A stretch of DNA of 64,000 nucleotides from Pseudoduganella plicata. Lineage in GTDB: Bacteria > Pseudomonadota > Gammaproteobacteria > Burkholderiales > Burkholderiaceae_D. Location: assembly GCF_004421005.1 (NCBI RefSeq), contig NZ_CP038026.1, positions 3,658,001-3,722,000 of the forward strand, given 5' to 3'. Under the pieces are notes generated by a model. It searched no databases and was not told where the DNA came from. It saw only the letters and a list, made by a program, of their open reading frames with translations. Both the position numbers and the translations under genes were made by a program. Each line of letters starts with the position of its first letter. Within the stretch, counting starts at the first letter, position 1. Positions 26,412-34,859 of this stretch are shown here, piece by piece.

Positions 26412-26950
26412 GAGTAAGCTCTTCAGAAGTATTGACCGTGTCGGAGATCCCTGACACTTGGCAGATTGTGGGGGCTGCTCAGTGCGAACCCGTTGACATT
26501 GTATCTTCCTTATCAGAGCGTAAGCGCAACGTTTGCATGGCTAGCGGCCTGGTCGAGGCCTGCGATCCGACAGACGCCGCAGACCTTCACAGCGGGTCCG
26601 CAAACGGCCAAGAGCAGCCGCTGGATGAATTCTGGCGGCCGGCGGTGCGCGGTGAGGTGCAATTCCCTGGGCCGGTCTGACAGCAAAGGGATGGGATGAA
26701 AACTCTTCTGTGCTTCGGCACCTTCGCGTGCCGCGACGAAAAAAAATAAAATCAGTGCTTTCTCAGCTTCGGTTTCAGTGCAATTTTTGTCGTCTTTGCC
26801 GGCTAGTTTGCTACCGGACTAATCCCCTGCCGCCCGGAGCAAACCAGCCTTCGCAAGGGGACAGCGTGGAATAGATGTATCCATCCTTCGATTCGACCCG
26901 GAATACTCCATGATGATCGTGAAAAGCTGTAGGCCGGAGCGTTTAGCCAT
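26412..26950. other. 539-base gap, no supported gene
   Basis: The stretch separates the leftward kinase gene from the rightward phosphotransferase gene and should hold both promoters. I see no convincing boxes, hairpins or gene remnants. An AT-rich patch around 26735-26755 is the best candidate for a promoter region. Confidence 0.35.
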
Positions 26951-27793
26951 ATGTCCAATCTGACTCTATTTGATGCCTACCTCCGAAACTGGAACGCGGA
27001 ACCAGACGGTGAGCCGTTCGCAACCCATTCCGGCCACCTGCTACCCGTCCGTCTCGATGGTCATCCGAACGGTCGTCCCGCGATGATCAAGATCGCGCGG
27101 CACGTCGACGAGCGGATCGGCAGCCAGGTGATGCGCTGGTGGGATGGCGATGGCGCGGCGCATGTCTATGCCTATGATGAGGACGATGGCGTGTTGCTGA
27201 TGGAGCGTGCCACCGGCTCGGCTCACTTACTGAACATGGCTCTGCAAGGCGAAGACGACGCTGCCACGCGCATCGTCTGTCGCGTTATCAGTCGCTTGCA
27301 TGCGAAGCGGCCATCGCTACCGCCCGGAGAATTGCTGCCGTTGACGCGTTTCTTTGAATCGTTGGCGCCAATGGCGCGGCGTGAGGGTGGCCTGATGGCC
27401 GAGTGTTCAGTAGTGGCAGATGAGCTACTGGGCTCGCAGCGCGAGCGCGTGGTGTTACACGGCGATGCGCATCACAGTAATATCCTCGATTTTGGCGAGC
27501 GCGGCTGGCTGGCAATCGATCCCAAGCGTGTAACCGGGGAGCGTTACTATGACTACGTCGGCGTGCTTTGCAACCCCGATTTGAAGACTTGCATTGACCC
27601 GATACGTTTTGCAAAGCAAGTTGACATCGTCGTCGACGCTGCGAGGCTAGAGCGCCGACGGCTGTTACGGTGGGTGATGGCCCATGCCGCATTGTCGGCG
27701 GCCTGGTTTCTGGAGGACGGAGAGCGCAATGAGGCCGACAACGAGTTGGCTGTTGCTCGCTTAGCCCGGCAGGCGCTGGAACGCGCTGGATGA
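26951..27793 (+). CDS. APH(6)-type streptomycin phosphotransferase (StrB-like)
   Basis: This 280-residue kinase-fold protein matches APH(6) enzymes in length and motifs. 'VVLHGDAHHSNILDF' gives the catalytic Asp172 and Asn177 (HGDxxxxN), and 'GWLAIDPKRVTGERYYDYVGVLCNP' gives the metal-binding Asp190. The N-terminal half has 'AMIKIARHVDE' as ATP-binding lysine strand and 'DDGVLLMERATG' as hinge. APH(6) enzymes inactivate streptomycin by phosphorylating the 6-hydroxyl of the streptidine ring. The gene is not in an obvious resistance cassette: no strA partner, integron or IS is adjacent. It may be an intrinsic chromosomal homologue whose natural substrate differs; the assignment is by family only. 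Confidence 0.85.
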   Translation: MSNLTLFDAYLRNWNAEPDGEPFATHSGHLLPVRLDGHPNGRPAMIKIARHVDERIGSQVMRWWDGDGAAHVYAYDEDDGVLLMERATGSAHLLNMALQGEDDAATRIVCRVISRLHAKRPSLPPGELLPLTRFFESLAPMARREGGLMAECSVVADELLGSQRERVVLHGDAHHSNILDFGERGWLAIDPKRVTGERYYDYVGVLCNPDLKTCIDPIRFAKQVDIVVDAARLERRRLLRWVMAHAALSAAWFLEDGERNEADNELAVARLARQALERAG

Positions 27794-27940
27794 GGCTGCG
27801 TCTGACCAAAAACTATTAGATATATTGCCTATATCTGGCACTGAACACGCTAAACAGGAGCGGGAACGGTGACGGTCGCCTCGGCACCGACCACTTTCGG
27901 TCGGTGCCAGCCCTTCGTGACAGTCTCCGATTTTCCTTTG

Positions 27941-28030
27941 CAAGATCGCGACCGTACCGCGGCGGCAGGCTTCGATCATCATTTCATCAAACCGGTTGAT
28001 CTGGGCACGTTGCAGAGCATTATCGCTGCC
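27941..28030 (+). pseudogene. C-terminal remnant of a response-regulator receiver domain
   Basis: The frame from 27941 reads 'QDRDRTAAAGFDHHFIKPVDLGTLQSIIAAP', which matches the last strand and helix of CheY-like receivers, including the conserved Lys-Pro pair. Everything upstream, including the phospho-acceptor region, is missing, and the frame runs on into unrelated sequence. The rest of the 27794-28261 gap shows nothing else I can identify. Confidence 0.6.
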
Positions 28031-28261
28031 CCCTGTTGCTTGCCGAACCCGTATCCGGTTGGTACTCCACTGCTTCGCAACGAGGGTGCTGATTGGAAAC
28101 CAGGGCACCCCTATTGATCCTGCGTTTTCCGCACCTGCCTGCGGAACGTCGCTGAACCAGGAATCAACCACCATTTTCCGTGGAGAAAGTGCCTGGAGCG
28201 ACCATCGTGCCACGACGATTTCGTTATCTCCGTGCCAGGAACAAACCTGGAAATGCGCAAG

Positions 28262-30445
28262 CTAGGCAGCCAAGTGCCGTCGCAGGAAATCCTGCAGCTG
28301 TGCCTCGGGCAGCGGTCGGCTGAAGAAGTAGCCCTGGAACAGCGTGCACCCGCATTGTGCAAGCAAGTCACGCTGCGTGGAGGTTTCCACCCCTTCCGCG
28401 ATCACGGCCACATGCAGTGTCTGCCCCAGTGCAATGATCGTGTTCGCGATGGCGAGATCGCGTGGGTCGTTCAGAATATTATGGACGAACGATTGGTCAA
28501 TCTTGATCTGATTGAACGGCAGCCGCTTCAGGTACGTGAGTGAAGAGTAGCCAGTGCCAAAATCGTCGAGCGAGAACCTGACGCCGTGCTTCTTCAGTTC
28601 GTTGATTTTCTGGATCGCACCTTCGATATCTTCCAACAGTAAAGATTCGGTCAGCTCGATTTTTAGCCGACCAGGATGGGCGCCCGAACTGTGCAATACG
28701 TCCAACACCACTGCAACGAAGTCTGGCTGCCGAAACTGCAGTGCGCTGACGTTGACCGCAACCGACAAGTGTCTTGTACTGGAATTGGCAGTCAAAAATA
28801 CCAGCATCCTGCATGCTTCCTCCAACACCCAGCGTCCTAACGGCAGTATCAGACCGGTATCCTCGGCCAGCAGAATGAAATCGGCCGGTGACACCATGCC
28901 GCGGTGCGGGTTATTCCAACGAACCAGCGCCTCGAGACCGATCACGTTGCCCGCGCTGTTCATTTGGGGCTGGTAAAACAGCACGAACTCCTGGCGCGCC
29001 AGGCCCTGCCGCAGCTCCGCCTCCAGTGAGGCTCGAACCAGCGCTGCCTCCTGAATGGCTGGATCGAAAAAGCGCATGGTATTGCGACCCGCGGCCTTGG
29101 CCTGATACATCGCAAGATCCGCGCGCTTGAGTAGTTCGGTAATCGACTGTGCAGGGCTGCCAAAAAAGGCAATACCGATACTTGGCGTTATGTGGCGTTC
29201 GTATCCGTCAAGATTGAACGAGGCATTCAGCGCGTCGAGTATATTGCGGGCCAGTTTCGTTGCCGCTTGCGCTGCCGTTTCGTCGCATGTGCCGATATCC
29301 TCGAGAATGATGACGAATTCATCACCGCCCAGACGGGCCACTGTGTGACGATCCGCGACACTCGCAAGCAAGCGTTTCGCAACGAGAACCAGCAACAGGT
29401 CGCCATTATCGTGGCCGATCGTGTCGTTGATATTCTTGAAGTGGTCAAGATCGAGCAGTAGTACGGCACCGGTCCGGCCGATGCGGTCATGCAGCGTGAC
29501 CGTGTGTGCCAGACGATCCATGAGCAGTTGTCGATTAGGCAGCCCGGTTAACGTGTCAAAGAACGCCAGCCTGCCGATTTCCTCATGTGCCAGCTTCATG
29601 TCGTGGATATCGGTCGTGGTGCCATACCACTTCGTGATATTGCCTTGATCATCGCGCACCGGTATGCCTTTGGCGATGTGCCAGCGATAGGCATTATCCG
29701 AACCCCGGCGCAGACGATATTCAGCGGAGAAAATCTCGCCGGTCTGTACTGATTGCTCCCAGGCTTCCAGTGTTCGCGAAAAATCATCCGGATGCAGCAG
29801 TTCACTCCACAGTTTGCCGATATCGCTTGCGTAGCGCAGGCCGGCATACTCTACAATCGAGTGATTGGCGAAATCGATTGTACCGTCTCTGTCGGCGGAC
29901 CAGACGATGTGCGGCATCGAATCGGCCAGCTGACAAAATCGATCACGCTGCAGTTCCGGACCCTGGCGTTGATAGCGGCGTAGCTCCAGTCGAGCCATCG
30001 CTTGTTGTGCCAAAGCTTTCAAGCCGTCCATCTGTGCGGCCACCATCGTGTGTGGCTTCTCATCCATTACGCATAGTGTGCCCAATATGAAGCCCTCCGC
30101 AGTCACTATGGGGGCACCAGCAAAGAAACGCCAACCGATCGGCGCTTTATCAAATATTCTGGCCGAATGGAAATCTGAAACGACCAGCGCCTCCCGGGCG
30201 TCGATCATCCTCGCACAAATTGACTCGGCGCGCGGGACTTCGATCACGGCGGTGCCGAAGACCGCTTTGCGCCATTCCCGTTCGCTGTCGACAAAGCAGA
30301 GGACAGCCATGGAAGTACCACACAGCGTGGCACCAAGCATCACCAGTTGGTCAAAGCCATCCTCCGGCGCGGAATCCAGGATGTCGTATGCATGCAGTGC
30401 CTCTAGGCGGTTGGCTTCATCTGATTCGTTGGGGCGCATGTTCAT
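28262..30445 (-). CDS. GAF-PAS-GGDEF-EAL c-di-GMP enzyme
   Basis: From ATG 30445 this is a 727-residue cytoplasmic protein. The start is chosen because 'MRPNESDEANRLEALHAYDILDSAPE' is the usual beginning of the GAF domain; an upstream in-frame start would add 75 atypical residues. Order: GAF (about 20-160), PAS (about 170-295, 'IVWSADRDGTIDFANHS'), GGDEF with an intact 'RLGGDEFVIILED', and EAL with an intact 'GLEALVRWNNP', plus 'LDDFGTGYSSLTYLKRLPFNQIKIDQSFV' and 'VIAEGVET'. The C-terminus 'GYFFSRPLPEAQLQDFLRRHL' is complete. Both cyclase and phosphodiesterase motifs are intact, so it may have either or both activities, set by the GAF/PAS input. Confidence 0.92.
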   Translation of the reverse strand: MNMRPNESDEANRLEALHAYDILDSAPEDGFDQLVMLGATLCGTSMAVLCFVDSEREWRKAVFGTAVIEVPRAESICARMIDAREALVVSDFHSARIFDKAPIGWRFFAGAPIVTAEGFILGTLCVMDEKPHTMVAAQMDGLKALAQQAMARLELRRYQRQGPELQRDRFCQLADSMPHIVWSADRDGTIDFANHSIVEYAGLRYASDIGKLWSELLHPDDFSRTLEAWEQSVQTGEIFSAEYRLRRGSDNAYRWHIAKGIPVRDDQGNITKWYGTTTDIHDMKLAHEEIGRLAFFDTLTGLPNRQLLMDRLAHTVTLHDRIGRTGAVLLLDLDHFKNINDTIGHDNGDLLLVLVAKRLLASVADRHTVARLGGDEFVIILEDIGTCDETAAQAATKLARNILDALNASFNLDGYERHITPSIGIAFFGSPAQSITELLKRADLAMYQAKAAGRNTMRFFDPAIQEAALVRASLEAELRQGLARQEFVLFYQPQMNSAGNVIGLEALVRWNNPHRGMVSPADFILLAEDTGLILPLGRWVLEEACRMLVFLTANSSTRHLSVAVNVSALQFRQPDFVAVVLDVLHSSGAHPGRLKIELTESLLLEDIEGAIQKINELKKHGVRFSLDDFGTGYSSLTYLKRLPFNQIKIDQSFVHNILNDPRDLAIANTIIALGQTLHVAVIAEGVETSTQRDLLAQCGCTLFQGYFFSRPLPEAQLQDFLRRHLAA

Positions 30446-30689
30446 TGTGTAGCTCTGGGCGCCGTCGTAAGCGCGGGACAGGTCGTAACTATTATTGCGA
30501 TACCTTTGCGAGAAGGCGTAAAGAAAATAGGAATCCTTATATGATGCGCCGCGTGGAGAAAAAAGGCGCGCGATTGCATCCAGGAATGCACGAAATGCGT
30601 TTCTGTTCTTGCCAGAAGCCGCGCTATTGTCCGTTGCAAATCCCCTATCCTCTTTACCTGCGTAGTACACGTAAAACGCTTCCTGTTAC

Positions 30690-30710
30690 GTGGACCGGGA
30701 CCCGGTCCAC
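30690..30710. repeat. 21-base near-perfect palindrome
   Basis: Two 10-base arms, GTGGACCGGG and CCCGGTCCAC, flank a single central A. It could be an operator for a dimeric regulator or a hairpin. There is no U-tract, so it does not look like a terminator. Confidence 0.5.
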
Positions 30711-31080
30711 CTGCACGTGCTCATGGGACAGGTGATGCAGGCGCAGATACTTCTCATGCCCGGGGAACGGAAGCGCCGTAGCCTATTACGCCGCTGATCT
30801 GGCGCGATTCGATCCCGCGATCGGGTACGTACGCGCCGTCGGGTGCGGACTTCTCCATAGTCGCAACATAGCGGAAGACACGGGCACGCGCGCGACTTCG
30901 GGCGAGCTCAAGGAGGCGTTGTCACATCGCGCCGTCGTACCTTGGACCTGGTCTCGCCTTGTGGCGAAGCGCCGATACCCAGCAGCGGCAGCTATCGGAA
31001 GCCCGCTATGGAGGCGGCTGCATTGGTGCCCGTTCGCAGCCCTGTACGTGGGCGCTGTCGGGGTAGCGACCTTGCTTGCA

Positions 31081-31103
31081 GCGCCGCGTTGGCGACGCGG
31101 CGC
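31081..31103. repeat. GC-rich hairpin ahead of the chemoreceptor gene
   Basis: GCGCCGCGT and ACGCGGCGC form a perfect 9-bp stem around a 5-base loop (TGGCG), 115 bases before the chemoreceptor start. No T-run follows on either strand, so a terminator is unlikely; it may act on leader RNA or be a repeat remnant. Confidence 0.45.
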
Positions 31104-31217
31104 ATCCGTCGTCAAAATGAGACGAATTGACGAATTTGATGGCACTTGTTGACTTGCGGCAATATCTGATGGATTATTGCTTCCGGTTACTCAAATTACT
31201 CAAATTGGATCTGCCCC

Positions 31218-32873
31218 ATGTTCGCCCTACAAAAATTGTCTATCCGTATGCTGATGATTGGTACGATCGGTATTCTTATTGCTATCGCGGTGGCTGCCGG
31301 CGCGTCAGGCCTGGGCCTGACGCGATATGCGGTCAACGCTCTGCAGCAAATCAATTTGTCCGACGTGACAGCGCAGGCGACGGTGGACAAGATCCGTCTG
31401 CGCATGGAAGGCAGCCGCAGCCAGGTCCTGCAGGCGCTCCAGCATAACCCTACGACCGAATATGCGGCGATGCACGATCATCCGCTGGATATTCACTACG
31501 GGGTGATCGACCAGAACGTAAACGACATCCGCAAGCTGTGGGAAACCTATCGCGCCGGAATCACATCCGACGAAGAAAAAGTTCTTGCTGAGAAGTGGTT
31601 TGAGACAAGTGGCAAGCTTGGCACCGAAAGTACGACTGCCGCGGCTCGCGCCATCGGTGCTGGCAATTGGGACGAGGCCCAGACTATCCTCATCAAGACG
31701 ATCAACCCGACGTACCGTGCTGCTGACGTGGATGCGAAGGCGCTGACCCAATACCTGGGTGAGCGGGCGGAAAAAAATCGTCATTTCATCGATTCACGCA
31801 TCACCTCGGCTGCCGTGGCATTGGGTGGTGGGCTGGTCGCGGCCCTGATCGTGAGCCTCATCGTCGGGCGCTTCATGACCAATACCGTTACCCGGTCGCT
31901 TGACCAAGCCATTACGGTTGCCCGCCGCGTAGCCGAGGGAGACCTCAGCACGCAAGCCGAGGTCCGTGGTGATAACGAATTCTCCCGTCTGCTTTCCGCG
32001 CTCAATACCATGACAGGGAAGCTGGCGACCATTGTTGGCCAGGTTCGCCTTGGAACGGACGGGATTGCGGCAGCATCGGCACAGATTGCGGACGGGAATC
32101 GGGATCTGTCGGTTCGTACCGAGCAGCAGGCCGCATCGCTTGAAGAAACGGCTTCTGCTATGGATGAGCTGACGACAACAGTGCGGCAGAACGGCGAAGG
32201 GGCACGGGAAGCGAGCCGTCTGGCCAAGGTCGCCAGCGACGTCGCCAACAAGGGCGGTGCCGTGGTAGGGAAGGTGGTGACGACAATGGGCACCATCGAC
32301 AGCAGTGCAAGACGAATTGCCGAGATCACCAGCACCATCGACGGCATCGCATTCCAGACCAATATCCTTGCGCTGAACGCCGCCGTGGAAGCGGCGCGTG
32401 CCGGCGATCATGGGCGTGGTTTCGCGGTGGTTGCCACGGAGGTGCGGGCACTGGCACAGCGTTCCGCTGTCGCAGCGAAGGAGATCAAGGAGCTGATCGG
32501 CGACTCGCTTGCAAAGGTTGATGCCGGTAGCGTTCTCGTCGCCGAGGCCGGTCGGACGATGAATGAGGTCGTGGACAATATCGAGTCGGTAACGCGGATT
32601 GTCATGGAAATCAGCAATGCCAGCGCCGAGCAGGCGCAAGGCATCGAACTGGTCAATCGCGCCGTGTCCGAGATGGATTCCAGTACCCAGCAAAATGCCG
32701 CATTGGTGGAGGAGGCGTTTGCCGCGTCGGCAGCCCTGCACGAACAGGCTGCCGACCTGGCGGCACAGGCGGCGGTTTTCCGCATTCAACAAGACACGGC
32801 GCCACCGCAAGTGCATCGTCCGGTGCCGGTCAAGGCTGGCAAGGCGGTGTCGATGAAACTCGCGATGAACTGA
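31218..32873 (+). CDS. methyl-accepting chemotaxis protein, 4-helix-bundle sensor type
   Basis: This 551-residue chemoreceptor has a first membrane helix (about 10-32), a periplasmic helical bundle of about 160 residues (4HB_MCP pattern, '[24 protein letters not shown]') and a second helix (about 195-215). A HAMP domain follows ('[20 protein letters not shown]'), then a full signalling domain with the tip '[44 protein letters not shown]'. The C-terminal tail has no CheR-binding pentapeptide. 4HB sensors bind amino acids or organic acids, but the ligand here is unknown. The architecture contrasts with the polytopic chemoreceptor at 12.7 kb. No chemotaxis partner genes are adjacent. Confidence 0.94.
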   Translation: MFALQKLSIRMLMIGTIGILIAIAVAAGASGLGLTRYAVNALQQINLSDVTAQATVDKIRLRMEGSRSQVLQALQHNPTTEYAAMHDHPLDIHYGVIDQNVNDIRKLWETYRAGITSDEEKVLAEKWFETSGKLGTESTTAAARAIGAGNWDEAQTILIKTINPTYRAADVDAKALTQYLGERAEKNRHFIDSRITSAAVALGGGLVAALIVSLIVGRFMTNTVTRSLDQAITVARRVAEGDLSTQAEVRGDNEFSRLLSALNTMTGKLATIVGQVRLGTDGIAAASAQIADGNRDLSVRTEQQAASLEETASAMDELTTTVRQNGEGAREASRLAKVASDVANKGGAVVGKVVTTMGTIDSSARRIAEITSTIDGIAFQTNILALNAAVEAARAGDHGRGFAVVATEVRALAQRSAVAAKEIKELIGDSLAKVDAGSVLVAEAGRTMNEVVDNIESVTRIVMEISNASAEQAQGIELVNRAVSEMDSSTQQNAALVEEAFAASAALHEQAADLAAQAAVFRIQQDTAPPQVHRPVPVKAGKAVSMKLAMN

Positions 32874-33183
32874 ACCGACAGCTGATCAACGGCACGCTCG
32901 CATGCCCGACTATTGGAGAGATTGCCATTACCCCGTCGCACCGACAGCGTGGCGAATCCGGCCCAGCAACAGCAGCCAGGCGGCCGGTTCGGGCACCGGC
33001 AGTGCCGACTTCGGCCACGAGCTGGCGGCCATCATTCATGACGGCCGGCGGGCGGCAGCGGAAGCTTGCGCGCCCGCTGCGCCATCGCCCAGAAGGCTGT
33101 CGCCGCCATGGCCACCCTGCGCCGTCGCCAGGACCGGGAGCGATCCGCTGCCCGTCGCCGGGCCAATCGGCGGCAAGGGCCTG

Positions 33184-33560
33184 GCGATGGTCGACACGCG
33201 CGACCTGGCCGAGGTGGCGACCATCGAGCTGATGCGCCGGAGGGCGCCGCCGAGCCGCTGCCTTTGGTCCGCATCAATATGGCTGGTCCGGACACGCTGA
33301 CGGGGGCCGACATTGCCGCCATCTGGACGGATGTGCCGGGCCGCGCGGTCCTCTATCCGGGCGACGACACGGCCGGGTTCGAATCTGCGGCAGTTCATGC
33401 CGCCCTGGATGGCCTACGATCTGCGGCTGATGAGCGAGCGTTTCGTCGGCGGCGGCATGATTCCCGAGGCCGGCGACGTCGAGCACATGACGGCGCTGCT
33501 GGGCCGGTCCCTTGCACTCCTGCCGCGACTTCGCCCGGGAGGTGGCGAGCGCGCCCTGAC
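33184..33560 (+). pseudogene. remnant of an NmrA-type NAD(P)-binding oxidoreductase, several frameshifts
   Basis: Four frames in succession carry the C-terminal half of an NmrA/SDR-a protein: 'MVDTRDLAEVATIELMRR' from 33184, 'EPLPLVRINMAGPDTLTGADIAAIW' and 'PGRAVLYPGDDTAGFE' from about 33240, 'NLRQFMPPWMAYDLRLMSERF' and 'MIPEAGDVEHMTALLGR' from about 33382, and 'CRDFAREVASALTG' near 33520. Each junction needs a one- or two-base shift. The N-terminal Rossmann half is not visible; the sequence between 32874 and 33180 has no recognisable content. With several breaks, sequencing error is unlikely and the gene is dead. Confidence 0.65.
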
Positions 33561-33624
33561 GGGGCCGCTGCGGTCCGGGTGGACAGAGGCGGGTGAACCG
33601 GCCAGGCCGATTGACCCGCGCAGG

Positions 33625-34524
33625 TCACCCTTGCGGTGGCGCCGCCATTACCGATGCCGATGCCGGCGCCGCGGCCGGGGCCATGGCATCGATCCATTTC
33701 TCCGGTGTGCAGTTCGACCAGACCGTGTTGGGTGCGTAAAACATCCCCGGCTTGACGCGAGCCAGCTGCAGGAACGACGGCTGCTGCAGCGCCTGGATCT
33801 TGTTGTTGTCGACCATAAACTCGACGGAGTATTTCGGGTACGCCATCACCAGGCCGCGCTCGAGGAACGTCAGGTCTTCCGGGCGCAGTACGTCGGCCAG
33901 GCGCTGTTCGGCGTCGCCCGGCATCAGTTTGCCGAGCTCTTCGAGCATGTCCTCGTCGTGCTCGCGCTGGCGATGCTCGCTGCGCGCCTTGGACAGCACC
34001 TTGATGACCTTGAGCGGGTTGGTGCCCATTTCCACCAGCGCCTTGACCTGGTTGATGGCCGGGTTTTCCAGCACGGCCTTGATGCTCTTCATGGTCGACT
34101 TGCCGGTGAACGTCAGCTCGACGTCCGGCGCCGGCTCGGCCACCCTGACGAGCGAATCGGTCCAGCGGCCCGCTTCCTGTGCCCAGTAATGATGCCGCGC
34201 CGTGGCGTAACCGCGGCAGGCGTAAAACGTCTCGGCCTGTGCGCGCGTCAGCGTGCCATGCAGCTTGCCGCCCTTGAACACGACACCGCCGACGGGGCCA
34301 TCGGCCAGGCCGACGTAGCTGACCGTCTCGCCACTGGCAGCAAGCACTTCGAACCGCTCCGTCGCCGCTTCTTCCGGAATGCCGCGAATCACCGTGCGCG
34401 CGTCGCTTGCGGCGGTGATCTTCAGCGGGGCGGGCCGGCCGGTGGAGTCGTCGGCCATGGCGGCCGTGGTGCCAAGCATGAACAGGGAAAGCGTAGTGAA
34501 CAGGCGCATGGGAGCTCGATTCAT
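33625..34524 (-). CDS. secreted protein of unknown function
   Basis: I do not recognise this 299-residue protein. It has a clear Sec signal ('MRLFTTLSLFMLGTTAAMA', cleavage likely before DDS), so it should be periplasmic or exported; Met at 34509 may be the true start. The mature part has a beta-rich first third ('ETVSYVGLADGPVGGVVFKGGKLHGTLTRAQAETFYACRGYATARHHYWAQEAGRW') with one Cys. A charged helical middle follows ('VIKVLSKARSEHRQREHDEDMLEELGKLMPGDAEQRLADVLRPEDL'), then a tail with a second Cys ('NTVWSNCTPEKW') and a Pro/Ala-rich end. No lipobox or catalytic motif is seen. It stands alone between a dead oxidoreductase and a receptor gene. Confidence 0.75.
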   Translation of the reverse strand: MNRAPMRLFTTLSLFMLGTTAAMADDSTGRPAPLKITAASDARTVIRGIPEEAATERFEVLAASGETVSYVGLADGPVGGVVFKGGKLHGTLTRAQAETFYACRGYATARHHYWAQEAGRWTDSLVRVAEPAPDVELTFTGKSTMKSIKAVLENPAINQVKALVEMGTNPLKVIKVLSKARSEHRQREHDEDMLEELGKLMPGDAEQRLADVLRPEDLTFLERGLVMAYPKYSVEFMVDNNKIQALQQPSFLQLARVKPGMFYAPNTVWSNCTPEKWIDAMAPAAAPASASVMAAPPQG

Positions 34525-34794
34525 GGAAAGGTGGGTATTGTATATCTATAACTTTTGACAGAGCCAGCCAGTGGGCTTTTTCAACCGACATCGTTATGCG
34601 TGTAGGTTCGCAGCAACCTCTCGCGCTGCATCACACTAACGTTTCCACAGTTCCAGTAATTGACTAGTGTCACTATTGCCGCAGGAAAAATGCGAACAAG
34701 GGTCTTGCAGCGCCGCCGTGGACATTCGGACACGAACCCGGCCTTCGCAAGGAGATTTGTCCGGATGTTGGACCTGTCCCTTTTTTGGTCACGC
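34525..34794. other. gap upstream of the secreted-protein gene
   Basis: About 270 bases hold the promoter region of the leftward secreted-protein gene. I cannot place promoter boxes with confidence and see no small gene. Confidence 0.35.
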
Positions 34795-34831
34795 AAAAAA
34801 ACGCGCCGCGAGCCTGGGCTCGGGGCGCGTT
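34795..34831 (-). terminator. rho-independent terminator of the TonB-dependent receptor gene
   Basis: On the minus strand an 8-bp outer stem (AACGCGCC / GGCGCGTT) with an inner GAGC/GCTC stem is followed directly by a run of seven T (complement of 34795-34801). It lies about 30 bases after the receptor stop at 34860 and closes a single-gene unit. Confidence 0.85.
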
Positions 34832-34859
34832 GTAGACAAGCCGATCGCTCAGCGCGGCA

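Larger units (their letters stand above)
30446..31217. other. 772-base gap with two strong palindromes, no supported gene
   Basis: The stretch holds the upstream region of the GAF-PAS-GGDEF-EAL gene and the leader of the chemoreceptor at 31218. The open frames present (for example 30919-31152) are Arg- and Ala-rich and lack any family content. A 36-codon frame starting at the 30690 palindrome (VDRDPVHLHVLMGQVMQAQ) reads like coding DNA but I cannot identify it. Palindromes are listed separately. Confidence 0.4.

Noticed and set aside
30446..30670. 75-residue N-terminal extension of the GAF-PAS-GGDEF-EAL protein
   Set aside because: The extension has no domain or membrane helix, and the family normally starts at the MRPNES-like segment, so the inner start is preferred.
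33001..33030. Possible fourth copy of the CGGCCGA-TTCGGCC repeat (GTGCCGACTTCGGCCACGAG)
   Set aside because: Only the short core is similar and the flanks do not align with copies A-C; chance in GC-rich DNA is likely.
33313..34551. 412-residue plus-strand frame over the secreted-protein gene
   Set aside because: Only its first part matches anything (the NmrA remnant). The remainder is antisense to a gene with a clear signal peptide.
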